Part shown: positions 17,513 through 25,801 of the stretch, in pieces
Position numbering within the stretch: the stretch's first letter is position 1
Layout of the letters: every line of letters starts with the position of its first letter
Assembly (NCBI GenBank): GCA_028277405.1
Contig: JANQGH010000100.1
Coordinates: 372,001 to 436,000, forward strand
Direction: 5' to 3'
Origin: Alphaproteobacteria bacterium
GTDB taxonomy: Bacteria; Pseudomonadota; Alphaproteobacteria; DSM-16000; Inquilinaceae
DNA: 64,000 nt
The notes under the pieces: model-generated
Seen by the model: the letters and a program-made list of their open reading frames with translations, nothing else
Told to the model about the DNA's origin: nothing
The model's database searches: none
Program-made: the position numbers and the translations under genes

Positions 17513-19018
17513 ATGACCGAGACCGACGGGCCCCTGGTCGAAACGCGCGGCGTCGCCAAGTCGTTCAGCGGCGTTGAGGTTCTGCACGGGATCGATCTCG
17601 ATCTGCGGGCCGGCGAGGTTCATGCCTTGCTGGGCGAGAACGGTGCCGGCAAGTCGACCTATGCCAAGATCCTGGCCGGGGTCCATCGACCGACACGGGG
17701 CGAGGTAACGCTGGCTGGTCAGCCGGTCAGCATTGGCTCACCTTTGGAGGCCCAGCGGCTTGGCGTCACGCTGATCCACCAAGAACCTCTGTCGTTTCCT
17801 CACCTGACGGTCGCGGAGAACCTGTTCGTCGGCGGCGAGGATACCGGCGTTTTGGGCCGCGTTCCCTGGCGGCGCATGGCGGCGGAGGCGGAGCGGTTGA
17901 TCGGCGCGCTGGGCGTCACCATCGACCCGCAGGCGGTCATGGCCGGCCTGTCGATCGCCGACCAGCAAATGGTCGAAATCGCCCGCGCGCTGGCGTCGGA
18001 CACGCGCCTGATCATCATGGACGAACCGACGGCACCGCTGACGCCGCGCGAGGTGGCGACGCTGTTCGACATCGTGCGCCGTCTGAAGGCCGAGGGCAGG
18101 GCCATCGTCTTCATCAGCCATCGGCTGGAGGAGGTGCGCGCGCTTTGCGACAGGGTGACCGTGTTTCGCGACGGCGCCCTGATCTCGACCGCGCCCGTCG
18201 CCGACCTGACCGACGATGACATCATCCGCCTGATGATCGGCCGGCCGTTGCAGGAATACCTGCACAAGGAGGTCGCGTCCCTTGGCGACGAGGCGCTGTC
18301 GGTCAGCGGCCTGACCCGTGGCGGCGCGTTCGCCGATGTCAGCTTCAGCCTGCGTAAGGGCGAGGTGCTGGGCGTTGCCGGCCTTGTCGGCGCAGGGCGG
18401 ACGGATGTGGCCCGCGCGATCTTCGGCATCGCGCCGGCGGAGGCGGGCGAAATCCGCATCCACGGCAAGCCGACCACGATCGCCGAGCCCGACGACGCCA
18501 TCGCCCACCGCATCGCCTATGTGCCCGAGGACCGGGCGATCGCCGGCATCTTTCGCACCTTGCCGGTCGACCAGAACATCACGGCGGCAGCACCCCGTTC
18601 GATCGGGGCCGGCCCGTTTATCAGCCCACGGCGCGAACGTGAGATTGCGGCCGACGCCATCGACCGGTTGAGCATTCGCCTTGCGTCCGTTCATCAGCCG
18701 ATCGGCGAGCTGTCCGGCGGCAACCAGCAAAAGGCCATCCTGGCCCGCTGGCTGCTGACCGACCCGGAAATCCTGATCCTGGACGAGCCGACGCGCGGCA
18801 TCGATGTCGGCGTGAAGGCGGAGTTCTACGACCGGATCAATCAGTTGGCGGCCGAGGGCAGGGCGGTGCTGCTGATCTCGTCGGACTTGCCGGAACTCTT
18901 GACCCTGGCGGATCGCATTCTGGTCATGTCCGAGGGCCGGTTGACCGGCGAGTTCAGCCGCGCGGAGGCCGATCAGGAGAAGATCATGCAGGCCGCCGTG
19001 CCGCGGAGTGCGGCGTGA
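17513..19018 (+). CDS. Sugar ABC transporter ATPase, tandem domains (RhaT/RbsA type)
   Basis: A 501-residue CUT2-family ATPase with two ABC domains. Domain 1 has Walker A GENGAGKST and Walker B LIIMDEPTAPLT. Domain 2 has the usual degenerate Walker A (GLVGAGRTD), then PEDRAIAGIF, signature LSGGNQQKAILARWL and Walker B LILDEPTRGIDVG. It energises import through the two permeases downstream, with which it is translationally coupled (4-nt overlap). The binding protein and dehydratase in the same operon point to L-rhamnose as substrate. Confidence 0.93.
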   Translation: MTETDGPLVETRGVAKSFSGVEVLHGIDLDLRAGEVHALLGENGAGKSTYAKILAGVHRPTRGEVTLAGQPVSIGSPLEAQRLGVTLIHQEPLSFPHLTVAENLFVGGEDTGVLGRVPWRRMAAEAERLIGALGVTIDPQAVMAGLSIADQQMVEIARALASDTRLIIMDEPTAPLTPREVATLFDIVRRLKAEGRAIVFISHRLEEVRALCDRVTVFRDGALISTAPVADLTDDDIIRLMIGRPLQEYLHKEVASLGDEALSVSGLTRGGAFADVSFSLRKGEVLGVAGLVGAGRTDVARAIFGIAPAEAGEIRIHGKPTTIAEPDDAIAHRIAYVPEDRAIAGIFRTLPVDQNITAAAPRSIGAGPFISPRREREIAADAIDRLSIRLASVHQPIGELSGGNQQKAILARWLLTDPEILILDEPTRGIDVGVKAEFYDRINQLAAEGRAVLLISSDLPELLTLADRILVMSEGRLTGEFSRAEADQEKIMQAAVPRSAA

Positions 19019-20001
19019 CCGCGCTGGGCCGGCTGGTTCGGGTGCGCGAGGCCGGCCTCGTCGTCATGCTGGTGATCCTGGCGGTCGTTGTCGGCGCGAT
19101 CCAGCCCCGCTTTCTCACCATTGCAACGCTCGACATCATCCTGCTGGCCATTCCGCTGATCCTGGTCGCGGCGATGGGCCAGATGATGGTGATCGTCGCC
19201 CGCCATGTCGATCTGTCGATCGGCTCGATCCTGGGTTTCGCCTCGATCGCCGTCGGCATGATGTTCCGCGATATCCCCGAAATGCCGCTTTGGCTGGGTT
19301 TCATCCTGGCGATCGCGATCGGCGCCGGGCTGGGCCTCGTCAACGGGCTGATCATCGCCCTGTTCCGCTTGCCGGCGATCATCGTCACGCTCGGCACTCT
19401 CAGCCTCTATCGGGGGCTGATCTTCATCCTGTCGGGCGGCCGCCAGGTCGATCCCAACCACATTCCCGAAGCGCTGATCCGCATGGCGCAGACCTCGCCG
19501 ATCGGCGTGCCGTGGATCGTGATCATCGCCTTTTTCACGGCGCTGCTTGCGTATGTTTTCCTGCGTCATTTGCGCTTGGGGCGCGAGATCTATGCCGCCG
19601 GGTCTAACCCGGACGCGGCTCGGTTGCGCGGCATTCGGGTCAATCGGGTGACGCTGGTCGTTTTCTCCCTGTCCGGTGCCATGGCTGGTCTGGCGGGCCT
19701 GATGTACGCCGCGCGTTTCGGCTATGTGAACCCGGGCATCACCGGCGTCGGGTTCGAATTGACCGTGATCGCCGCCGTCGTCATCGGCGGTGTCTCGATC
19801 AATGGCGGCATCGGCACTGTGCCGGGCGTCGTTTTGGGCGTGCTGTTGCTCGGCGCGGTCAGCGTCGCGCTGCCGATCCTCGGTATCTCCGGCTTTTGGC
19901 AGGACGCGATCTATGGCGCCATCATCGTCATCGCGCTGATCGTCGACGGCTCGGTCAGGGCCGGCGGTCTGGTCCGGCTGGTCACCGGGAGGGGCGGATG
20001 A
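19015..20001 (+). CDS. Sugar ABC transporter permease 1 (RhaP/RbsC type)
   Basis: A 328-residue inner-membrane permease of the CUT2 family with about eight to ten helices. It starts at GTG inside the ATPase stop (GTGA overlap). Family features include MMVIVARHVDLSIGSILGF and GLVNGLIIALFRLPAIIVTLGTL, then YAAGSNPDAARLRGI, the cytoplasmic coupling loop. Two different RbsC-type permeases in tandem are characteristic of rhamnose-type transporters (RhaP and RhaQ). Confidence 0.92.
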   Translation: MTALGRLVRVREAGLVVMLVILAVVVGAIQPRFLTIATLDIILLAIPLILVAAMGQMMVIVARHVDLSIGSILGFASIAVGMMFRDIPEMPLWLGFILAIAIGAGLGLVNGLIIALFRLPAIIVTLGTLSLYRGLIFILSGGRQVDPNHIPEALIRMAQTSPIGVPWIVIIAFFTALLAYVFLRHLRLGREIYAAGSNPDAARLRGIRVNRVTLVVFSLSGAMAGLAGLMYAARFGYVNPGITGVGFELTVIAAVVIGGVSINGGIGTVPGVVLGVLLLGAVSVALPILGISGFWQDAIYGAIIVIALIVDGSVRAGGLVRLVTGRGG

Positions 20002-20981
20002 GCGCGACGGAAACCTTCGACGCCGCGAAGGCCAGGCCGCTTTGGCATCGCATTGTGGTCCGGCCGGAGTCCGTCACCCTGCTTCTGCTAATCGCCGCGG
20101 TCTTCGTCAGCGCCTGGCTGTCGCCCTTCTTCGCCGACCTTCGCTTCGTCCTGGAATCGGCGACCTTCTACATTGAGTTCGGCATCATCGCGCTGATGCT
20201 GACCCTGGTGGTGGTCTCCGGCGAGATCGATCTTTCCGTCGCCGCGACCATGGCCCTGTCCGCCTGCCTGTTCGGCATCGCCCATCGCGCCGGGCTCGGC
20301 ATGCCCGTGGCGATCCTGATCGGGCTGGGCTCGGGCGCACTGATGGGCCTGTTCAACGGCGTGCTGGTGACGGTCTTCCGGCTGCCCTCGATCATCGCCA
20401 CCATCGGCACGATGGTGCTTTATCGCGGCATTGCCCAGGTGATCGCCGGCGACCGCTCCGTCGGCGGCTTCCCAGACTGGTTCGTCGGCATCGACTTCAT
20501 CGCCGTCGGCATCGTGCCGGTGCCGGTGATCATCTTCGTCGTCTTGGCCATCCTGCTCGGCCTGGTGCTCGGCAGCACGCTGTTTGGCCGCCAGATCTAT
20601 CAGACCGGTACCAACCCGATCGCCGCCCGGCATGCGGGCATCCGGGTCGATCGGCTGAAGATGATCCTGTTCACCGCCTCCGGCCTGACCAGTGCCGTGG
20701 GCGGCCTCCTGATGGCGTCGCGCCTGGGCGTCGTGCGCTACGACCTGGCGACCGGCGGCGAACTGCAGGTCGTGCTGATCGTCATGCTCGGCGGCACCTA
20801 CATCTTCGGCGGTCGCGGCACGATCGCCGGCACGTTCTTGGCCTTATGGCTGCTGATCATCATCCAGACCGGGATGACGGTGGCCAATATCGCCATTGAA
20901 GCCCAGCTAACGGTGCTGGGTCTGCTTCTAATCCTCGCCATCATCTCGGCCAACGCGATCTATGCCGGCGGCCGGCGATGA
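19998..20981 (+). CDS. Sugar ABC transporter permease 2 (RhaQ/RbsC type)
   Basis: A 327-residue second CUT2 permease, overlapping permease 1 by ATGA with GGGAGGGGCGG as ribosome site. It contains LTLVVVSGEIDLSVAATMALSACLF, LMGLFNGVLVTVFRLPSIIATIGTM and the coupling loop YQTGTNPIAARHAGI. It pairs with permease 1 to form the heterodimeric channel, followed 49 bp later by the binding protein. Confidence 0.92.
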   Translation: MSATETFDAAKARPLWHRIVVRPESVTLLLLIAAVFVSAWLSPFFADLRFVLESATFYIEFGIIALMLTLVVVSGEIDLSVAATMALSACLFGIAHRAGLGMPVAILIGLGSGALMGLFNGVLVTVFRLPSIIATIGTMVLYRGIAQVIAGDRSVGGFPDWFVGIDFIAVGIVPVPVIIFVVLAILLGLVLGSTLFGRQIYQTGTNPIAARHAGIRVDRLKMILFTASGLTSAVGGLLMASRLGVVRYDLATGGELQVVLIVMLGGTYIFGGRGTIAGTFLALWLLIIIQTGMTVANIAIEAQLTVLGLLLILAIISANAIYAGGRR

Positions 20982-21030
20982 TGGGTGGGTTGGCATCACC
21001 AACAACGGATCACCGAAGGGAGAGAAGACC

Positions 21031-22029
21031 ATGAAGAAACTGATGTTGATCGCAAGCGCGGCTGCCATCGGCCTGATGGCCGGGGCCGCCACCGCCCAGG
21101 ATCAAGTGGAGATCGTCTACATTCCGAAGAATACGGGCAACCCGTATTTCGACAGCATCATCGGCGGCTTTGCCGATGCCTGTGCCGAGCTGGGTTGCAG
21201 CTTCACGACGGTTGCGCCCGCGACCGCCGAGGCGACCTCGCAGATCCCGTTCATTACCGCCCAGATCCAGCGCGGTGTTGACGTGATCGCCATCTCGCCG
21301 AACAGCCCGGATGCGCTGAACCAGGTGTTCGACCGGGCGCGGTCGCGCGGCATCCAGGTGTTGATCGTGAACTCTGACATTCCGGGCAGCGAGGACCATC
21401 GCGACGCGGCCATCCTGCCGGTCGATTTCACCACCATCGGCCCGGCCCAGGTCGAGCTGTTGGGCTCCATGATCAACTATGATGGCGAAATCGCCATCCT
21501 GTCGGCGACGACGGATGCGCCCGACCAGAATGTCTGGATCGCCGACATGCAGACGGTGCTGGAAAGCGACGACGCGTACGCGGATATGGAGCTGGTAACC
21601 ATCGCCTATGGCGACGACGATCCGCAGAAATCGACGACAGAGGCCGAGGCGCTGCTAGCCAACTATCCCGACCTGGCGGGTATCATCTCGCCGACCACGG
21701 TGGGTGTCGCCGCCGCGGCTCAGGTCGTTGAGACGGCCGGACGGGCACCGGATCTGCAGGTCACCGGCCTGGGCACGCCCAACCAGATGCGCCGGTTCAT
21801 CGAGAACGGTACGGTTGAGGCGTTCCAGCTTTGGAGCCCGTACAATCAGGGCGTGCTGGCCGCGCACTTCGCCATGGGCGTGAATGATGGGTCGATCACC
21901 AACGAGCCGGGCCAGACCTTCGACGTGCCGAACCTCGGCACCATCACGATCGGCGACGACAATGTGATTCTGACCCAGGATCAGCCGACCACGTTCAACG
22001 CCGACAATATCGACGACTTTAACTTCTGA
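21031..22029 (+). CDS. Rhamnose-type sugar-binding protein (RhaS-like)
   Basis: A 332-residue periplasmic receptor of the RbsB/LacI-like class. A signal peptide (MKKLMLIASAAAIGLMAGAATA) precedes QVEIVYIPKNTGNPYFDSI. The segments AILSATTDAPDQNVWIADM and GLGTPNQMRRFIENGTV closely resemble what I recall of rhizobial RhaS receptors. The ATG at 21031 has AAGGGAGAG upstream. An intrinsic-terminator-like hairpin follows the stop, which would let the receptor be made in excess of the enzymes downstream. L-rhamnose is the predicted ligand. Confidence 0.87.
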   Translation: MKKLMLIASAAAIGLMAGAATAQDQVEIVYIPKNTGNPYFDSIIGGFADACAELGCSFTTVAPATAEATSQIPFITAQIQRGVDVIAISPNSPDALNQVFDRARSRGIQVLIVNSDIPGSEDHRDAAILPVDFTTIGPAQVELLGSMINYDGEIAILSATTDAPDQNVWIADMQTVLESDDAYADMELVTIAYGDDDPQKSTTEAEALLANYPDLAGIISPTTVGVAAAAQVVETAGRAPDLQVTGLGTPNQMRRFIENGTVEAFQLWSPYNQGVLAAHFAMGVNDGSITNEPGQTFDVPNLGTITIGDDNVILTQDQPTTFNADNIDDFNF

Positions 22030-22036
22030 TCCCCTC

Positions 22037-22075
22037 TGCCTGGGCGACACCGGTCGCCCAGGCACCCCTTTTCTT
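22037..22075 (+). terminator. Intrinsic terminator or attenuating hairpin after the receptor gene
   Basis: TGCCTGGGCGAC (22037-22048) pairs perfectly with GTCGCCCAGGCA (22053-22064) around a 4-nt loop, and is followed by CCCCTTTTCTT. The T tract is imperfect, so read-through into the dehydratase (start 22087) is likely. It separates transport genes from the rest of the pathway. Confidence 0.7.
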
Positions 22076-22086
22076 AGGACCGCTTG

Positions 22087-23277
22087 ATGAACAGATTCCG
22101 CATCGCCGACGTCCGCGCCCATGTCATTGAGCAAAGCGGCTCGGGCGGCGACTATCACGACCAGGCCGAGGGCCACTGGCTGATCGACAGCCTGATCGCC
22201 AACCCGATGTCCGGCTATGCGGACTATAAGGCCTCGCGCACCAGTTGGGGCATCGCTGTTCTCGGCAGCATCCTGATCGAGGTCGAGACCGAGGACGGCA
22301 CCATCGGTGTCGCCACCGGGCTGGGCGGCCCTCCCGCCTGTTTTATGGTCGAACGTCATTTCCGCCGGTTTTTGATCGGCGCCGATATCCGCGACGTGGC
22401 CCTGTTGTGGGACCAGATGTACCGGGCCAGCATGCCCTATGGCCGCAAGGGCGTGACCCTGGCGGCGATCAGCGTGGTCGACCTGGCCCTGTGGGACGCG
22501 GTCGGCCTGGTGCGAGGCGAGCCGGTCTACAAGATGATCGGCGGTGCGACCAAGCCGGACATTCCGCTTTATTGCACGGGGCCACGGCCCGACCTCGCGC
22601 GCGAAATGGGCTTTTGGGGCGGCAAGGTGCCGCTGCCGCACGGCCCCGGCGATGGCACCGAGGGATTGCGCGCCAACCGCGCCTTTCTGGCCGACCACCG
22701 GCACAAAGCCGGACCCGATTTCCCGCTGATGGTCGATTGCTACATGTCGCTGACTGTGCCGTACGCCGTCGACCTGGCCGAGACGGTGCGCGACCTCGAC
22801 ATCTATTGGCTGGAAGAGGTTTTGCCGCCCGACGATTTCGACGGCCACACCCTTTTGAAGCAGCGGGTGCCGTGGATGCGGTGGACCACGGGCGAGCACG
22901 AATACACCCGCTATGGCTTTCGCAAGCTGATCGAAACGCGCTCGGTCGACATCCTGCAGCCCGACATGATGTGGCTGGGCGGCCTGACGGAGGCGTTGCG
23001 TGTCTCGGCCATGGCGGCGGCCTACGACATCCCGGTCGTGCCCCATGGCAGCGGCGCCTACAGCTATCACTTCGTCATGGCCCAGCCGCATTCGGCTTTC
23101 TGCGAGTACCTGATCTCCAGCCCGGCCGGCGACACGATCGAGCCCGTCTTCGGCACCCTGTTCGAAGGCGAGATCCTGCCGGAACAGGGTCGCATCCATC
23201 CGGGTGACGCGCCTGGCTTCGGCCTGACCCTGAATCGGGACGCGGTCCGGCTGAGCCGGCCTTATGCCGACTCCTGA
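22087..23277 (+). CDS. rhmD: L-rhamnonate dehydratase
   Basis: A 396-residue enolase-superfamily acid-sugar dehydratase. It shares with the E. coli enzyme the N-terminal GGDYHDQ, the block CTGPRPDLAREMGFWGGK, the metal-ligand segments LMVDCYMS, WLEEVLPPDD and TTGEHEY, the Asp of DILQPDMMWLGG, and the catalytic His segment VVPHGSGAYSYH. It ends with the family's RIHPGDAPGFGLTLNRD. The reaction is L-rhamnonate to 2-keto-3-deoxy-L-rhamnonate. I chose ATG 22087 with AGGA upstream over a TTG one codon earlier. It lies downstream of the rhamnose-type transporter and a lactonase, which fits the non-phosphorylating rhamnose pathway. Confidence 0.9.
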   Translation: MNRFRIADVRAHVIEQSGSGGDYHDQAEGHWLIDSLIANPMSGYADYKASRTSWGIAVLGSILIEVETEDGTIGVATGLGGPPACFMVERHFRRFLIGADIRDVALLWDQMYRASMPYGRKGVTLAAISVVDLALWDAVGLVRGEPVYKMIGGATKPDIPLYCTGPRPDLAREMGFWGGKVPLPHGPGDGTEGLRANRAFLADHRHKAGPDFPLMVDCYMSLTVPYAVDLAETVRDLDIYWLEEVLPPDDFDGHTLLKQRVPWMRWTTGEHEYTRYGFRKLIETRSVDILQPDMMWLGGLTEALRVSAMAAAYDIPVVPHGSGAYSYHFVMAQPHSAFCEYLISSPAGDTIEPVFGTLFEGEILPEQGRIHPGDAPGFGLTLNRDAVRLSRPYADS

Positions 23278-23301
23278 TCCTGCCTCTAAGGAAAGACAGT
23301 C

Positions 23302-24054
23302 ATGAACCAGTTGGATCTCAACGGTCGCGTCGCGATTGTCACCGGCGGCGCCCAGGGCATCGGCCTGGCGATTGCCGAACGCATTCTGGCCTCTGGCGGC
23401 AAGGTCAGCCTATGGGACCGGGACGCGCCGTTACTGGCGAAGACGATTGCCGACCTGGCGGCGGGCGATGCGGTCGACGGTGCGGAGGTGGACATCGCCG
23501 ATCTCGCCTCGGTCGAGGCCGCGACGAAGGCCACGCTCGACTGTTTCGGCCGGATCGACATCCTGATCAACAACGCGGCCACAGTCGGCCCGAACGCGCC
23601 GACCTGGGAGTACCCGGCCGACGCCTTCGCCGACGTTGTGCGCATCGGCCTGAACGGCACGTTCCATTGCTGTCGCGCGGTCGTGCCGCACATGGTCGAC
23701 CAGAATTACGGGCGCATCGTCAATGTCAGCTCGGTCGCCGGCAAGGAGGGTAACCCCAACGCGGTCGCCTACAGCTCCATGAAGGCCGGCGTCATCGCGC
23801 TGACCAAGTCGCTGGGCAAGGAACTGGCGAGCCACGATATCTCCGTGAACTGCGTCACCCCAGCCGTGGCCAAGACCGCGATGGGCATGAGCCAGAAGCC
23901 CGAGCACATCGCCTACATCCTGTCGAAGGTGCCGCGCGGGCGCATGCTGGAACTCGACGAAGCCGCCGCCATGGTCTGCTGGCTGGCCAGCGAGGAAAAC
24001 TCCTTCACCACCGCTGCCGTCTTCGACCTGAGCGGCGGCCGCGCGACCTATTGA
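23302..24054 (+). CDS. SDR dehydrogenase of the rhamnose-type pathway
   Basis: A 250-residue classical short-chain dehydrogenase. It has TGGAQGIG for cofactor binding, NNAA, catalytic Ser in VNVSSVAG, and YSSMK (Tyr-x3-Lys), so it should be active. Asp at the end of beta-2 (SLWDRD) favours NAD over NADP. In this pathway an SDR can act as L-rhamnose 1-dehydrogenase or as 2-keto-3-deoxyrhamnonate 4-dehydrogenase. Following the dehydratase by 24 bp, the second role is somewhat more likely. No aldolase or diketo-acid hydrolase follows. Confidence 0.85.
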   Translation: MNQLDLNGRVAIVTGGAQGIGLAIAERILASGGKVSLWDRDAPLLAKTIADLAAGDAVDGAEVDIADLASVEAATKATLDCFGRIDILINNAATVGPNAPTWEYPADAFADVVRIGLNGTFHCCRAVVPHMVDQNYGRIVNVSSVAGKEGNPNAVAYSSMKAGVIALTKSLGKELASHDISVNCVTPAVAKTAMGMSQKPEHIAYILSKVPRGRMLELDEAAAMVCWLASEENSFTTAAVFDLSGGRATY

Positions 24055-24203
24055 GGCCGAACGCGCCGGCACCACAGCATTTTGTCGATATTTTGTGCTG
24101 TCTGAGGAGATATCCGTAATAATTCTGTGATCGCGCCCGAGTTCCGACGGAATTGGGCCAGACCCTCGCCCAACGATAATCAAACCATGTCGGGGGACGG
24201 GTC

Positions 24204-25739
24204 ATGGCGCATTGGGGGATCACACACACATCGGTCTTGGCTCTGGCGGTGTTCTCGGCAGGTGTCGCGGTAACCCGTTCCCTCGCCGAGGAGCCACCGC
24301 CGGTCGATCAGGGTCTGTTAAACGAAATGGTCGCGCACGACCCGGCCGAGGCGTTCATCTACGCCTTCGACGCGGGCGACGAACTCACCGAGGCGACGTT
24401 TACCAGCGAGCGGGGCGTCGGCGCCTATGTCGGCGAACTTCTGCGCTTCACCAGAATGCCGCGGCCAGACCTCACGGGGCCGGGCGAGTGGTCCCAGCAC
24501 CTGCCGATGCGTGAGGGCGGTCCGAACGCGACCTCGTGCATTTCCTGCCACAGCGTGCCGACCGCCAATGGTGCCGGCGGCGTGGCGCTGAACGTCCTGG
24601 TCGATCCGCTGCATATCGGCGAGCCGGCCCAGTATCTGGAGCGCAACACGCTGCATCTGTTTGCGCTTGGCGCCGTCCAGCGTCTGGCAGAGGAAATGAC
24701 CGGCGATCTGCAGAGACAGCGGGACGCCCTGGAGGCGCGCGTGTGCGAATCCGGTGAGCCGGACGTCCAGGCGCTGACCGCCAATGGCGTCGCCTTCGGG
24801 TCAATCGGAGCGGAGCGTATCGCGGAAGTGCCGTGCCAGGTCGCTTTCGATACGGACGGCATCGAGGGTGTCGACGAGGATTTGGTGATCCGGCCGTTTG
24901 GCTGGAAGGGAACGCACGCCACGATCCGAGCCTTCACGCGGGGCGCGGCCCATAACGAACTCGGCATGCAGGCGGTAGAACTGATCGGCGACGCGGATGG
25001 GGACTTCGACGGCGTCACGAACGAGCTGACGGTCGGCGACCTAACCGCGCTTGCCATCTACATGGCCGCGCTGGAGCGGCCGACGAGCCTGGTTGAGCTG
25101 GCGGATCACGGCATTGTCGAACTGGGGGACGAGCAACGCAGCGCCATCACGCGCGGCGAGCAAGCCTTTGCCGACGCCGGCTGCGGTTCCTGCCACGTGC
25201 CTTCGATGACCCTGCGCGATCCGATGTTTCAAGAACCCAGCGCCCATCCCGACTTTGGCGAGGTGATCCTGCCGAACGGGGACGAGGCGGAGGCCCATGG
25301 TTTGCACGTCGCCCAACCGGTCTCGTTCGATCTGACCGCCGATCAGCCCAACAACCAGATCGAGTTGGCTGACGGTAGCGTCGTGAATCTCGGCGCCTTT
25401 GAGCGCACAGCGGATGGCGGCGCGCTGATCCGCTGGTACAGCGATTTTCGGCGCCACGAGATGGGGCCGGCGCTTGCGGACCCGGTCGACGCGTTCGGCA
25501 TCGGTGCCGCGGTCTGGCCGACACGGTCGCTCGCCGGCGTCGGCTCGACGGGCCCGTGGCTGCACAATGGTCACGCCACGACCCTGCATGAGGCGATCGT
25601 CGCCCATGGCGGCGAGGCGGCCGCCAGCCGCGATGCCTATCTCGCGCTATCGGCGGAGAGCCGCGCCGATCTGGTCGCCTTCCTGGAAAACCTGGTGATC
25701 TACAACGATCCCAACGCGGAGGAAGAAGACGACCCCTGA
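24204..25739 (+). CDS. Di-heme oxidoreductase / cytochrome c peroxidase-like protein
   Basis: A 511-residue periplasmic protein with a signal peptide (about residues 1-28) and two c-type heme sites, CISCH (Cys112/Cys115/His116) and CGSCH (Cys327/Cys330/His331). It matches the di-heme DHOR family (DUF1111-like), relatives of bacterial cytochrome c peroxidases. The late segment WPTRSLAGVGSTGPWLHNGHA is typical of that family's C-terminal heme domain. It stands alone, 149 bp after the SDR and convergent with the amine oxidase. The electron donor and substrate are not apparent. Confidence 0.85.
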   Translation: MAHWGITHTSVLALAVFSAGVAVTRSLAEEPPPVDQGLLNEMVAHDPAEAFIYAFDAGDELTEATFTSERGVGAYVGELLRFTRMPRPDLTGPGEWSQHLPMREGGPNATSCISCHSVPTANGAGGVALNVLVDPLHIGEPAQYLERNTLHLFALGAVQRLAEEMTGDLQRQRDALEARVCESGEPDVQALTANGVAFGSIGAERIAEVPCQVAFDTDGIEGVDEDLVIRPFGWKGTHATIRAFTRGAAHNELGMQAVELIGDADGDFDGVTNELTVGDLTALAIYMAALERPTSLVELADHGIVELGDEQRSAITRGEQAFADAGCGSCHVPSMTLRDPMFQEPSAHPDFGEVILPNGDEAEAHGLHVAQPVSFDLTADQPNNQIELADGSVVNLGAFERTADGGALIRWYSDFRRHEMGPALADPVDAFGIGAAVWPTRSLAGVGSTGPWLHNGHATTLHEAIVAHGGEAAASRDAYLALSAESRADLVAFLENLVIYNDPNAEEEDDP

Positions 25740-25801
25740 AGCAGGCGAGACCTGCCCACGCCGTGTTTGATCGCACCGTGACGAGGCGCGGTGTTTGCGT
25801 C

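Noticed and set aside
24071..24105. ACAGCA...TGCTGT inverted repeat with two ATTTTGT copies before the di-heme gene
   Set aside because: The arms are only six bases and the inner part is not symmetric. Too weak to call an operator or terminator.
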